From: Caballeronia arvi
GTDB taxonomy: Bacteria > Pseudomonadota > Gammaproteobacteria > Burkholderiales > Burkholderiaceae
Direction: 5' to 3'
Assembly: GCF_001544695.2 (NCBI RefSeq)
Contig: NZ_FCOM02000009.1
Span: 124,001-188,000, forward strand
Length of the DNA stretch: 64,000 nucleotides
Under the pieces are notes generated by a model, which was not told where the DNA came from, did no database searches, and was given only the letters and a program-made list of their open reading frames with translations. Shown piece after piece: positions 9,311 through 17,172 of this stretch. How positions within the stretch are numbered: the stretch's first letter is position 1; each line of letters opens with the position of its first letter. A program made the position numbers and the translations under genes.

Positions 9311-9493
9311 GATGTCGGTCGGTCAGTTGGAAAAGCGGGTGCGCCGATCGCGCCCCGTCATCCTGCACCTGCGGACGGGGCGCCGCCATCGGCCGGACGG
9401 CAGAGGCCATCGCGGGAAACGGTTATTTTATAATGCCCCGATTGCCCTGATTTCCCTTTCTTCCTTTCCTACTCAATTTCGGCGGCCCTCGAC

Positions 9494-9919
9494 GTGAAGT
9501 TTTTCACTGATTACACGAATATCGCACTCATCGTCATCGCGCTGGTTTCCGGCGCGCTGCTCCTTTGGCCCGCCGTCATGCGGCGCGGACGCGGCGGCGT
9601 AAGCGCTGCCGAAGCCACCACGCTCATCAACCGGCGCAATGCCGTGGTCGTCGACCTGCGGCCCGCGGCGGAATTCGCGAAGGGGCACCTGCCGTCGGCA
9701 CGAAATATCGAATTGACGGAGCTTCAAGCAAAAATCGGCCAGATCGCAAAGAATAAGAGCAATCCGGTCGTGCTCGTTTGCCAAACCGGTCAGGAATCGC
9801 AGCGCGCGAGCCGCACCGTGTCCGAGGCGGGCTACGCCGAGGTCCACGTTTTGCAAGGCGGAGTAGACGCCTGGCAAAAAGCAGGCATGCCGGTGGTGAA
9901 ACAAGGAGCAGTCAAGTGA
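9494..9919 (+). CDS. Membrane-anchored rhodanese-like protein
   Basis: The product is 141 residues. One N-terminal membrane helix (YTNIALIVIALVSGALLLWP) is followed by a rhodanese domain with the motif VVDLRPAAEFAKGHLPSA and the active-site cysteine in LVCQTGQES. Rhodaneses carry sulfur as a cysteine persulfide; this one would face one side of the inner membrane. Its stop overlaps the GTG start of the glutaredoxin gene, and secB and gpsA follow, an order I recognise from gammaproteobacteria as well (yibN-grxC-secB-gpsA). The physiological substrate is unknown. Confidence 0.88.
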   Translation: MKFFTDYTNIALIVIALVSGALLLWPAVMRRGRGGVSAAEATTLINRRNAVVVDLRPAAEFAKGHLPSARNIELTELQAKIGQIAKNKSNPVVLVCQTGQESQRASRTVSEAGYAEVHVLQGGVDAWQKAGMPVVKQGAVK

Positions 9920-10176
9920 AGAAAGTCATGATGTACAGCACGGTCGTGTGCCCGTATTGCCAGATGGCCGAACGTCTACTAAAGTCCCGCGGGGTCGACG
10001 CGATCGAGAAGATCCTGATCGACCGTGAACCGGGCCGGCGCGAAGAAATGATGACGCGCACCGGCCGGCGCACCGTGCCGCAGGTTTATATCGGCGATAC
10101 GCATGTCGGCGGCTATGACGATCTGTCTGCACTCGACCGCAAAGGCGGGCTCGTGCCGCTGCTCGAATCTGCCTGA
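9916..10176 (+). CDS. grxC: Glutaredoxin 3
   Basis: The product is an 86-residue dithiol glutaredoxin with the CPYC redox site (YSTVVCPYCQMAE) and the glutathione-binding TVPQVYIGDTHVGGYDDL. It reduces disulfides using glutathione, made by GshA/GshB nearby in this window. The GTG start at 9916 overlaps the stop of the rhodanese gene (GTGA) and is preceded by AAGGAG with good spacing; ATG codons at 9928 and 9931 are alternatives but would cut the first beta strand. It is translationally coupled to its neighbour. Confidence 0.93.
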   Translation: MKKVMMYSTVVCPYCQMAERLLKSRGVDAIEKILIDREPGRREEMMTRTGRRTVPQVYIGDTHVGGYDDLSALDRKGGLVPLLESA

Positions 10177-10245
10177 AGACGCATTCGCGGCGCGCGTTTC
10201 AATGTGTTTGCGCGCGCCGCATACTGAAATACCTAGGAAATCATT

Positions 10246-10716
10246 ATGTCCGACGAGAACAATCAGCCGTTTTTCAACATCCAGCGCATCTACCTGAAGG
10301 ACATGTCGCTCGAGCAGCCGAACTCGCCCTCCATCTTCCTCGAGCAGGAAATGCCGTCGGTGGAAGTCGAAGTCGACGTGAAGGCCGACCGCCTCGCGGA
10401 AAGCGTCTTCGAAGTGCTGGTCACGGGCACCGTCACGGCGAAGGTCACCGAGAAAGTCGCGTTCCTGATCGAAGCGAAGCAGGCAGGCATCTTCGATATC
10501 CGCAATATTCCGGCCGAGCAGATCGATCCGCTCGTCGGCATTGCGTGCCCGACCATCCTGTTCCCGTACCTGCGCTCGAATATCGCCGACGCGATCACGC
10601 GCGCCGGTTTTCCGCCGATCCACCTCGCGGAAATCAATTTCCAGGCGCTGTACGAGCAGCGCATCGCCCAGCTCGCGAGCGCGCAGGAAGGCGCGGCGAA
10701 CGGCGCGACGCACTGA
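10246..10716 (+). CDS. secB: Protein-export chaperone SecB
   Basis: The product is the tetrameric cytoplasmic chaperone that keeps preproteins unfolded and hands them to SecA. At 156 residues it has the conserved [19 protein letters not shown] strand and the [12 protein letters not shown] and [18 protein letters not shown] segments. A GGAAA ribosome site precedes ATG 10246. It is in the rhodanese-grxC-secB-gpsA string, consistent with the conserved proteobacterial cluster. Confidence 0.97.
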   Translation: MSDENNQPFFNIQRIYLKDMSLEQPNSPSIFLEQEMPSVEVEVDVKADRLAESVFEVLVTGTVTAKVTEKVAFLIEAKQAGIFDIRNIPAEQIDPLVGIACPTILFPYLRSNIADAITRAGFPPIHLAEINFQALYEQRIAQLASAQEGAANGATH

Positions 10717-10749
10717 CCGCCCACTGAGTCTGCCGGACCGGAGCCGAGC

Positions 10750-11748
10750 ATGAAAGTAGCCGTTCTCGGCGCCGGCGCGTGGGGCACCGCACTTGCGGGC
10801 CACCTCGCGACCCGGCACGACACGAAGCTCTGGGCGCGCGATGCCGCGCTCATCGAATCTCTCTCACGCACGCACGAAAACACGCGCTATCTCAAAGACG
10901 TTGCGCTGCCGCCCGCGCTCGGCTTCGAGACGGATTTCGTCGCGGCGCTCGCGCATGCTTCGGCGGACGACGCGCTGTGTGTCGTCGCCACGCCCGTCGC
11001 CGGCTTGCGCGAACTGTGCCGTGCGATGCGGCAGGCCGGCATCGTGCCGGCGCATATCGTCTGGCTGTGCAAAGGCTTCGAGGCCGACACGCAGAGTCTC
11101 CCCAATGAAGTCGTCGCGGCCGAATTGCCCGAGCATCGCAGCAATGGCACGTTGTCCGGCCCGAGCTTTGCACGCGAGGTGGGGCAGGGCTTGCCGGTCG
11201 CGCTGACGGTCGCGAGCGCGTCGTCGGAACTGGCGGCGCGCACGGTCACGGCGTTCCATCACGGCGCGATGCGTATTTACACCGGCGACGACGTGATCGG
11301 CGTCGAAGTGGGCGGCGCGGTGAAAAACGTGCTCGCCATCGCGACGGGCATCTCCGACGGCCTTGGCCTCGGCCTGAATGCACGCGCCGCGCTCATCACA
11401 CGCGGGCTCGCGGAGATGTCGCGGCTGGGCGTCGCGCTCGGCGGCCGCGCGGAGACCTTCACCGGGCTGACCGGCCTGGGCGATCTCATCCTCACCGCGA
11501 CGGGCGATCTGTCGCGCAATCGCACCGTCGGTATGCAGCTCGCGACCGGACGCACGCTCGACGAGATTCTCGCGGCGCTCGGCCATGTCGCGGAAGGCGT
11601 GCGTTGCGCGCGCGCGGTGCTGGCCCTCGCGCAGGCGCGGGGCATCGACATGCCGATCACGCAGGCGGTATGCCGCGTGCTCTTCGATAACGTGACACCG
11701 CGCGATGCGGTGCAAGCCCTTCTCAGTCGGGACGCAAAAGCAGAGTAA
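10750..11748 (+). CDS. gpsA: Glycerol-3-phosphate dehydrogenase [NAD(P)+]
   Basis: The product makes sn-glycerol 3-phosphate from dihydroxyacetone phosphate for phospholipid synthesis. It is 332 residues. The NAD-binding loop [16 protein letters not shown] opens the protein, followed by WLCKGFE near residue 103, [17 protein letters not shown] near 138, and the catalytic region [24 protein letters not shown] with the lysine. It follows secB by 33 bases and is probably in the same transcript. Confidence 0.97.
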   Translation: MKVAVLGAGAWGTALAGHLATRHDTKLWARDAALIESLSRTHENTRYLKDVALPPALGFETDFVAALAHASADDALCVVATPVAGLRELCRAMRQAGIVPAHIVWLCKGFEADTQSLPNEVVAAELPEHRSNGTLSGPSFAREVGQGLPVALTVASASSELAARTVTAFHHGAMRIYTGDDVIGVEVGGAVKNVLAIATGISDGLGLGLNARAALITRGLAEMSRLGVALGGRAETFTGLTGLGDLILTATGDLSRNRTVGMQLATGRTLDEILAALGHVAEGVRCARAVLALAQARGIDMPITQAVCRVLFDNVTPRDAVQALLSRDAKAE

Positions 11749-11776
11749 AAGCTGAATACGCGGAGGTGCGTGTGCG

Positions 11777-12316
11777 ATGGCCAAGCTCGAAGCGCTGAAA
11801 GCCGACATCACGACGCTCACCGTCGACGCCATCGTCAACGCGGCGAACAAGTCGCTGCTTGGCGGCGGCGGAGTCGACGGTGCGATCCATTGCAAGGCGG
11901 GCAAAGGCTTGCTGCGCGAATGCAAGGCGCTCGGCGGGTGCGAAACCGGCGACGCGAAGCTCACCGGCGGCCACGATCTCCCCGCCACCCACGTGATCCA
12001 CGCGGTGGGCCCGCGCTGGAGCGGCGGCAAAAAGAACGAGCCCGAATTGCTCGCGCGCTGCTACCGGCGTTCGCTCGAACTCGCCGAAGAAGCCGGCTGC
12101 AAATCGATCGCGTTTCCCGCGATCAGTTGCGGCATCTATCACTTTCCCGTGGATCAAGCCGTGCCGATCGCGGTGCGCACGGTCATCGAAACGCTGCCTT
12201 CCACGCCATCCATCACACGCGTCATCTTCGCGTGCTTTGAGGACGACATGCTCGCGCGCTATCAGGCCGAGCTCGATGCGGCAAAGGCTCAAGCGCCGCC
12301 TTCGAAGCCCGCCTGA
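11777..12316 (+). CDS. Macro-domain protein, probable O-acetyl-ADP-ribose deacetylase
   Basis: The product is 179 residues and essentially a single macro domain. Diagnostic motifs are VDAIVNAANKSLLGGGGVDGAIH (ADP-ribose phosphate loop), GGHDLPATHVIHAVGPRW, and FPAISCGIYHFPVDQA. Proteins of this YmdB-like class bind ADP-ribose and hydrolyse O-acetyl-ADP-ribose or mono-ADP-ribosyl groups. GGAGG at about 11762 precedes ATG 11777. It is 28 bases from gpsA. Its last 28 bases overlap the convergent end of trmL. The enzymatic substrate in the cell is not evident from context. Confidence 0.9.
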   Translation: MAKLEALKADITTLTVDAIVNAANKSLLGGGGVDGAIHCKAGKGLLRECKALGGCETGDAKLTGGHDLPATHVIHAVGPRWSGGKKNEPELLARCYRRSLELAEEAGCKSIAFPAISCGIYHFPVDQAVPIAVRTVIETLPSTPSITRVIFACFEDDMLARYQAELDAAKAQAPPSKPA

Positions 12317-12759
12317 CGCCACGCCTCGAACGTCACGATCGCGACCGTGTTCGACAGATTCAGGCTGCGGTTGCCCGGCCGCATCGGCAGGCGCACGCGC
12401 TGTTCGGTCGGGAAGCGCTCCAGCAAGGCGGGCGCGAGACCGCGCGTCTCCGCGCCGAACACGAACCAGTCGCCCGGCTTGAACGCGTGATCGAAGAACG
12501 GTGTCGAGCCGCGCGTCGTGAACGCGAACATCCGCGCGGCGTCGGGCGCTTCCTTCGCGATGAAGGCATCCCAATCCGCATGCACGTTCATTTCGGCGTA
12601 CTCGTGATAATCGAGACCTGCGCGGCGCAACTTCGCATCGTCGAGCGGGAAGCCGAGCGGCTCGATCAGATGCAGCCGCGCGCCCGTATTGGCGCACAGG
12701 CGGATCACGTTGCCGGTGTTCGGCGGAATTTCGGGTTCGACGAGTACGACGTTGAACAT
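12289..12759 (-). CDS. trmL: tRNA (cytidine(34)-2'-O)-methyltransferase TrmL
   Basis: The product is a SPOUT-family methyltransferase, 156 residues, that 2'-O-methylates the wobble base of leucine tRNAs. Signatures are VLVEPEIPPNTGNVIRLCAN at the N-terminus, LHLIEPLGFPLDD, the SAM-binding FVFGAETRGL near residue 97, and the C-terminal knot RLPMRPGNRSLNLSNTVAI. The coding end overlaps the macro-domain gene by 28 bases in convergent orientation. comF lies 22 bases upstream on the same strand, so the two are likely co-transcribed. Confidence 0.95.
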   Translation of the reverse strand: MFNVVLVEPEIPPNTGNVIRLCANTGARLHLIEPLGFPLDDAKLRRAGLDYHEYAEMNVHADWDAFIAKEAPDAARMFAFTTRGSTPFFDHAFKPGDWFVFGAETRGLAPALLERFPTEQRVRLPMRPGNRSLNLSNTVAIVTFEAWRQAGFEGGA

Positions 12760-12781
12760 ATAGTGCTGTGGTTAAAGAGGG

Positions 12782-13567
12782 TTAATCCTTCGGTGTACGC
12801 AGTGCCACGAAATTGGTCACGCGCCGCGCGCCGGCAAGCTTGAGCATTCGCGCGAGGGCATCGAGCGTCGCGCCGGAGGTCATCACATCGTCGACGACGC
12901 CGACATGCTTGCCGCGCACATCGCCCGAAATCGAGAACGCACTCGCGACATTGCGGCGGCGCGCATCCTGATCGAGCCGCGATTGTGCTGACGTATGCCT
13001 CACCCGCGCGACGATCGACGCATCGCTCGGCACACCCATCGATCGCGCGAGCGGCCGCGCGATCGCCCACGCCTGGTTATAGCCGCGCGCGACGATCCGT
13101 GCGCGCGAGAGCGGCACCGGCACGATCACGTCGGGCACGGGCAGATCGCTGTCTTCGAAGAGCGCATGCAGATTTCGCGCGAAGGTCTCGCCCGCGGCAA
13201 GCCGTGCGCGAAATTTCAGCTCGACGGCGAGCGTATCGAGCGGCGCGCGATAGTCGGCGAGCGCGAGCGTGTCGTTGAAAGCGGGCGGCGATTCGAGGCA
13301 CGCGGCGCAGTGCGCGCGCGTGTCGTCGCGTTCGCGTCTCATGTCCGATGCGCCGAGCGGCAGCGCGCAAGTCGCGCAGCGCAGGCGCGGCTCGTTCCAG
13401 TATTGCGCGTCGCAGCCTTCGCACAGCAGCTCTTGCGACAAATTGCCGCACAAAGCGCACTGATTCGGCAAAGCGATATCGGTGAGCCGTTTGATCGTCG
13501 ACGCGAATTTACGAACGCGCGACGGCATGGGCGTTCGGAACGGGAGACGAATACGGTCGGCTTTCAT
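12782..13567 (-). CDS. comF: ComF family phosphoribosyltransferase-like protein
   Basis: The product is 261 residues. An N-terminal four-cysteine zinc ribbon (QCALCGN, LLCEGCD, then CATC and CAAC pairs) precedes a type I phosphoribosyltransferase fold with the PRPP loop VGVVDDVMTSGATLDALA. ComF/GntX proteins are tied to DNA uptake in competent bacteria, but the molecular reaction is unknown. The chosen start, ATG 13567, lacks a strong ribosome site; the frame stays open to 13615 with a TTG, so the true start is uncertain. It is divergent from the BioC-like methyltransferase. Confidence 0.85.
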   Translation of the reverse strand: MKADRIRLPFRTPMPSRVRKFASTIKRLTDIALPNQCALCGNLSQELLCEGCDAQYWNEPRLRCATCALPLGASDMRRERDDTRAHCAACLESPPAFNDTLALADYRAPLDTLAVELKFRARLAAGETFARNLHALFEDSDLPVPDVIVPVPLSRARIVARGYNQAWAIARPLARSMGVPSDASIVARVRHTSAQSRLDQDARRRNVASAFSISGDVRGKHVGVVDDVMTSGATLDALARMLKLAGARRVTNFVALRTPKD

Positions 13568-13638
13568 GACGGCGAGATCGGAAAAATCACGGCTCGAAGC
13601 GCTAAACACGCGCAATCGTTGCGCCTCAGGAGGCGTTT

Positions 13639-14697
13639 ATGCCTCGTATCAGCGGTTCGCATGGGTTGTTTTCGAGACGACCGAGTATACTTCGCACTCT
13701 CATCGAAAAGATCGACATGTCCCCGACATCCCCCGACACTAGCCGTCCGGCCTATGATCCGCGCCGTCTGCGCGCGATCTTCGACGGACGCGCCGCCGCC
13801 TTCGACGACGTCGCTTTCCTGCCGCGCGAAATCGCGCAGCGCATGCGCGAACGGCTCGAATACATCAAGGTCGCGCCGCTGCGCGTCCTCGATGCGGCGT
13901 GCGGCGTCGGCGCGGACCTGGGCGGTCTTCGGGAACGCTTCGCCGAGGCATCGGTAATTGGTGTCGATATTTCGTCCGCGATGCTCACGCGCGCCCACGC
14001 CGCCGAATCCGCGGATGCCGAGAGCGGCGCAGGCTGGCGCCGTTTTCTTCCGTCGACGCTCGCGAAAGCGTTCGGTGCGCGCGGTCCGCAACTCGCGCAG
14101 GCGGATTTTTCCGCGCTGCCGTTCGCATCGGACGCGTTCGAATTGCTGTGGTCGAATCTCGCGCTTCATTGGCACGTGCGCCCCGACCTCGTGTTCCCCG
14201 AATGGCAGCGCGTGCTGAAGGTGAATGGCCTTTTGATGTTCAGCACGTTCGGCCCTGACACGCTGCGCGAACTCAGAGCCGCCTATCGCGAAGCGGAGCG
14301 CACGCTCGGTCTTGCGCCCGTGCCGCACGCGATCGATTTCGTCGACATGCACGATCTCGGCGACATGCTCGTGGAAAGCGGCTTCGAAATTCCGGTCATG
14401 GATCAGGAAGTCCTGACGATCACGTACAAATCGCCCGAATCGCTTTTCGCCGACGTGACGCGCTGGGGCGCATATCCGTCCGAGCGCGCATTCGAGGCGG
14501 GTCGCGCCGACGCGAAAGCCATGCGCGACGCGGTTCATCGCGCGCTGGAAGCGCTGCGCGGCGACGACGGCACCATTGCGCTGACCTTCGAAGTGATCTA
14601 CGGCCACGCGTGGAAAGCGGTGCCGCGCATGACGGCCGAAGGACACGGCATCGTGCGGCTGGAAGATATCGGACGAGGCTCAAAACCGAAACGGTAA
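13639..14697 (+). CDS. SAM-dependent methyltransferase, BioC-like
   Basis: The product is a class I methyltransferase with the motif VLDAACGVGADLGGLRERF (SAM site), FELLWSNLALHWHVRPD and VLKVNGLLMFSTFGPDTLRELR. The pattern from FDGRAAAFDD through this last motif is that of BioC, the malonyl-ACP O-methyltransferase that starts biotin synthesis; no other bio gene is adjacent, so the role is inference. The start is unresolved. ATG 13639 has a perfect AGGAGG at 13628-13633, giving 352 residues. ATG 13717 gives 326 residues and begins just before the conserved domain. The extra 26 residues look unstructured. Confidence 0.72.
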   Translation: MPRISGSHGLFSRRPSILRTLIEKIDMSPTSPDTSRPAYDPRRLRAIFDGRAAAFDDVAFLPREIAQRMRERLEYIKVAPLRVLDAACGVGADLGGLRERFAEASVIGVDISSAMLTRAHAAESADAESGAGWRRFLPSTLAKAFGARGPQLAQADFSALPFASDAFELLWSNLALHWHVRPDLVFPEWQRVLKVNGLLMFSTFGPDTLRELRAAYREAERTLGLAPVPHAIDFVDMHDLGDMLVESGFEIPVMDQEVLTITYKSPESLFADVTRWGAYPSERAFEAGRADAKAMRDAVHRALEALRGDDGTIALTFEVIYGHAWKAVPRMTAEGHGIVRLEDIGRGSKPKR

Positions 14698-14814
14698 AGG
14701 GGTAAAGAGCGCCGTTGTTATGTCTGAAATTTGCGCGAAAAAAGCGCGCAAAAAGGTGCGTCAAAAGGGCGCAGAAGCTTGTGGCGCTTGGCTTTGCGAC
14801 GTTACGACCCTTGC

Positions 14815-14843
14815 TTGTGGATGCCACCCAAGACGCCTATAAT
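14815..14843 (+). promoter_or_regulatory. Predicted sigma-70 promoter for DUF2244 and the cytochrome oxidase genes
   Basis: TTGTGG (14815-14820) is separated by 17 bases from a perfect TATAAT (14838-14843). It lies about 90 bases before the first gene of the oxidase locus, DUF2244. Confidence 0.6.
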
Positions 14844-14929
14844 GCGTCAGTTTGTCGCCCGGACTGACACAATTCTGGGTGAAATCCGAGCAAAAGTGTG
14901 TGATTGCGTGCGGATTGACGGAGACAGCG

Positions 14930-15403
14930 ATGCAGGCCAGTCAGACGCTGACGGAGTCCGAGCCGGTCATCAAAGACTGGCTGATGAAGCGAAACTGCTC
15001 GGTGTCGCCGCGTCAGTTTGTGGGCTTTTACCTGTCGCTTGCTTTGTTTTCGCTGGCAATCGCAACGCCGCTGTTCCTGAACGGCGCCTGGCTGGTGCTG
15101 CCGTTCACCGGAGTCGAGTTGGCGGTCGTGGGCATCGCGTTCGTGAATTACGCACGCCATGCCGTCGACTACGAACGAATCCGGTTGTATCGAAACCGGT
15201 TGTTGATCGAACAGATGAACGCCGAAGTGCTGACGCAGTTCGAGTTCAACCCGCGCTGGGTGCGGGTCGAAACTGGCGCGACACCGAGAGAGCCGCTCAC
15301 GATCGTATCGCGCGGTCAATCGGTGAAAATCGGACAACACCTTGCACAGCATCGTCGCGAACAATTTGCAGCCGAGTTGCAGGCGTCATTGAGACGTCTT
15401 TGA
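14930..15403 (+). CDS. DUF2244 membrane protein
   Basis: The product is 157 residues with two membrane helices in the middle (FVGFYLSLALFSLAIATPLF and LVLPFTGVELAVVGIAFVNYA) and a soluble C-terminal part rich in charged residues. It matches the DUF2244 family, commonly found next to cytochrome oxidase genes in proteobacteria; the function is unknown. ATG 14930 is preferred over an upstream in-frame ATG at 14852, which falls at the predicted transcription start. ctaC begins 69 bases downstream on the same strand, suggesting a shared transcript. Confidence 0.82.
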   Translation: MQASQTLTESEPVIKDWLMKRNCSVSPRQFVGFYLSLALFSLAIATPLFLNGAWLVLPFTGVELAVVGIAFVNYARHAVDYERIRLYRNRLLIEQMNAEVLTQFEFNPRWVRVETGATPREPLTIVSRGQSVKIGQHLAQHRREQFAAELQASLRRL

Positions 15404-15472
15404 GAGGAGCCGGCGCTCGCGCGATGTAACGGGGGGTCGAGGGTTTGAATGGAAAATTTGGGTAAGGATGCT

Positions 15473-17074
15473 ATGAAAACAATCAAGCGAGCCCTCTCGG
15501 GCGTGCTGGCGGCAGGCGCACTGCTCACCGCCGGCGCGGCCTTGGCGGTCGAAAACAGTCCAGGCGGTCCCGCTGTCAACGAGATCAACTTCCAGCCGCC
15601 CGTGACGAAGATCGCCGAGGAGCTCTACGGCCTCCATATCTTCATGCTCATCATCTGTACCGTCATCTTCCTTGGCGTGTTCGGGGTGATGTTCTATTCG
15701 CTCTTCAAGCATCGCAAGTCGAAGGGCTTCAAGCCGGCCAATTTCCACGAAAGCACCACGGTCGAAATCATCTGGACGATCGTGCCGTTCGTCATCGTCA
15801 TTCTGATGGCGCTGCCGGCAACGAAGGCCGTCGTCGCGATGAAGGACACGAGTAACGCCGACCTCACCGTCAAGGTCACGGGTTATCAGTGGAAGTGGGG
15901 CTATGACTACGTGAAGGGTCCGGGCGAGGGCATCGGCTTTCTCTCCACGCTTTCCACGCCGCGCAGCCAGGTGAACGGCCAGCAACCGATCTCCACGCTG
16001 TATCTGCAGGAAGTCGACAACCCGCTCGTCGTGCCGGTCGACAAGAAGATCCGCATCATCACCACGGCGAACGACGTCGTGCACTCGTGGTATGTCCCGG
16101 CGTTCGGCGTGAAGCAGGACGCGATTCCGGGCTTCGTGCGCGACACCTGGTTCAAGGCCGAGAAGGTGGGCACGTACCGCGGCTTCTGCACGGAACTGTG
16201 CGGCAAGGAGCACGCGTACATGCCGGTGGTCGTCGAAGTGCTGTCGGCTGACGACTACGCGAAGTGGGTCGACGCGCAAAAGAAGAAGATGGCCGCAGGC
16301 CAGGACGATCCGCTCAAGACCTACACGATGCCGGAGTTGATGGCGCGCGGCCAGCAGGTCTATACGTCGAACTGCGCGGTCTGCCACCAGCCGACCGGCA
16401 AGGGCGCGGGCCAGTTCCCGGCGATCGACGGCTCGAAGATCGCGACCGGCTCGATTGCCGAGCATCTGAACATCGTGTTGCACGGCAAGGGCGCCATGCC
16501 GCCGTGGCAGGGCGTGTTGAACGATGTCGAGCTTGCATCGGTCGTCACGTTCGAGCGCAACAACTGGAGCAACCATACCGGCGACCTGCTTCAACCGAAG
16601 CAAGTCATCGACGCCAAAGCGGGCAAGATGCCGCAAGGCGGCGGCACCTCGGCGGCGGCATCGGCGCCTGAGGCTGCGAGCGCCGCGCCCGCGGCCGCGG
16701 AAGCCAGCGCGCCGGCTGCATCGGCTGCGCAAACGACGCAGGCAGCAGCGCCGGCAGCAGGCCTCCCCGCCAGCATCTATTTCGAGACGGGCAAGGACAC
16801 TCTGCCCGCCGACGCCAGCAACGCCGTGCAAGCCGCGGCCGCTTACGTGAAGGCCCACCCGGACGCGAAGCTCGCGCTGTCGGGCTTCACGGACGCGACC
16901 GGCGGCGCCGACCTGAACGCCGATCTCGCCAAGCGCCGTGCGCAAGCCGTGCGCGATGCGCTCAAGGCGGCGGGCGTTCCGGAAGATCACATCGTGCTGA
17001 AGAAGCCCGAGTCGATCACGGGCGGCACGGATGCCAAGGAAGCACGCCGCGTAGAAATCAGTCCGGCTGCTTGA
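15473..17074 (+). CDS. ctaC: Cytochrome c oxidase subunit II with cytochrome c and C-terminal OmpA-like domains
   Basis: The product is a 533-residue oxidase subunit that receives electrons from cytochrome c. In order: signal peptide to about residue 25; two membrane helices (about 50-75 and 95-115); the cupredoxin domain with the CuA ligands in CTELCGKEHAYM (Cys239, Cys243); a cytochrome c domain with CAVCH (Cys301, Cys304, His305); an Ala/Ser-rich linker of about 50 residues; and an OmpA-family domain from about 430 to the end, with FTDATGG and NADLAKRRAQAVRDAL. The heme c domain makes it caa3-like. The OmpA domain, which in other proteins binds peptidoglycan, is the unusual part. An in-frame ATG at 15449 is less likely because it would precede the signal peptide. 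Confidence 0.95.
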   Translation: MKTIKRALSGVLAAGALLTAGAALAVENSPGGPAVNEINFQPPVTKIAEELYGLHIFMLIICTVIFLGVFGVMFYSLFKHRKSKGFKPANFHESTTVEIIWTIVPFVIVILMALPATKAVVAMKDTSNADLTVKVTGYQWKWGYDYVKGPGEGIGFLSTLSTPRSQVNGQQPISTLYLQEVDNPLVVPVDKKIRIITTANDVVHSWYVPAFGVKQDAIPGFVRDTWFKAEKVGTYRGFCTELCGKEHAYMPVVVEVLSADDYAKWVDAQKKKMAAGQDDPLKTYTMPELMARGQQVYTSNCAVCHQPTGKGAGQFPAIDGSKIATGSIAEHLNIVLHGKGAMPPWQGVLNDVELASVVTFERNNWSNHTGDLLQPKQVIDAKAGKMPQGGGTSAAASAPEAASAAPAAAEASAPAASAAQTTQAAAPAAGLPASIYFETGKDTLPADASNAVQAAAAYVKAHPDAKLALSGFTDATGGADLNADLAKRRAQAVRDALKAAGVPEDHIVLKKPESITGGTDAKEARRVEISPAA

Positions 17075-17172
17075 CGTGACTCACTTCCGCTCTTCCTTCG
17101 CACACTGGATGCAACGGAAGAGCAGGTGGGAAAGCCAAGTGCCCCGAGTATTCGCTTTAGGAGATGATTGTC

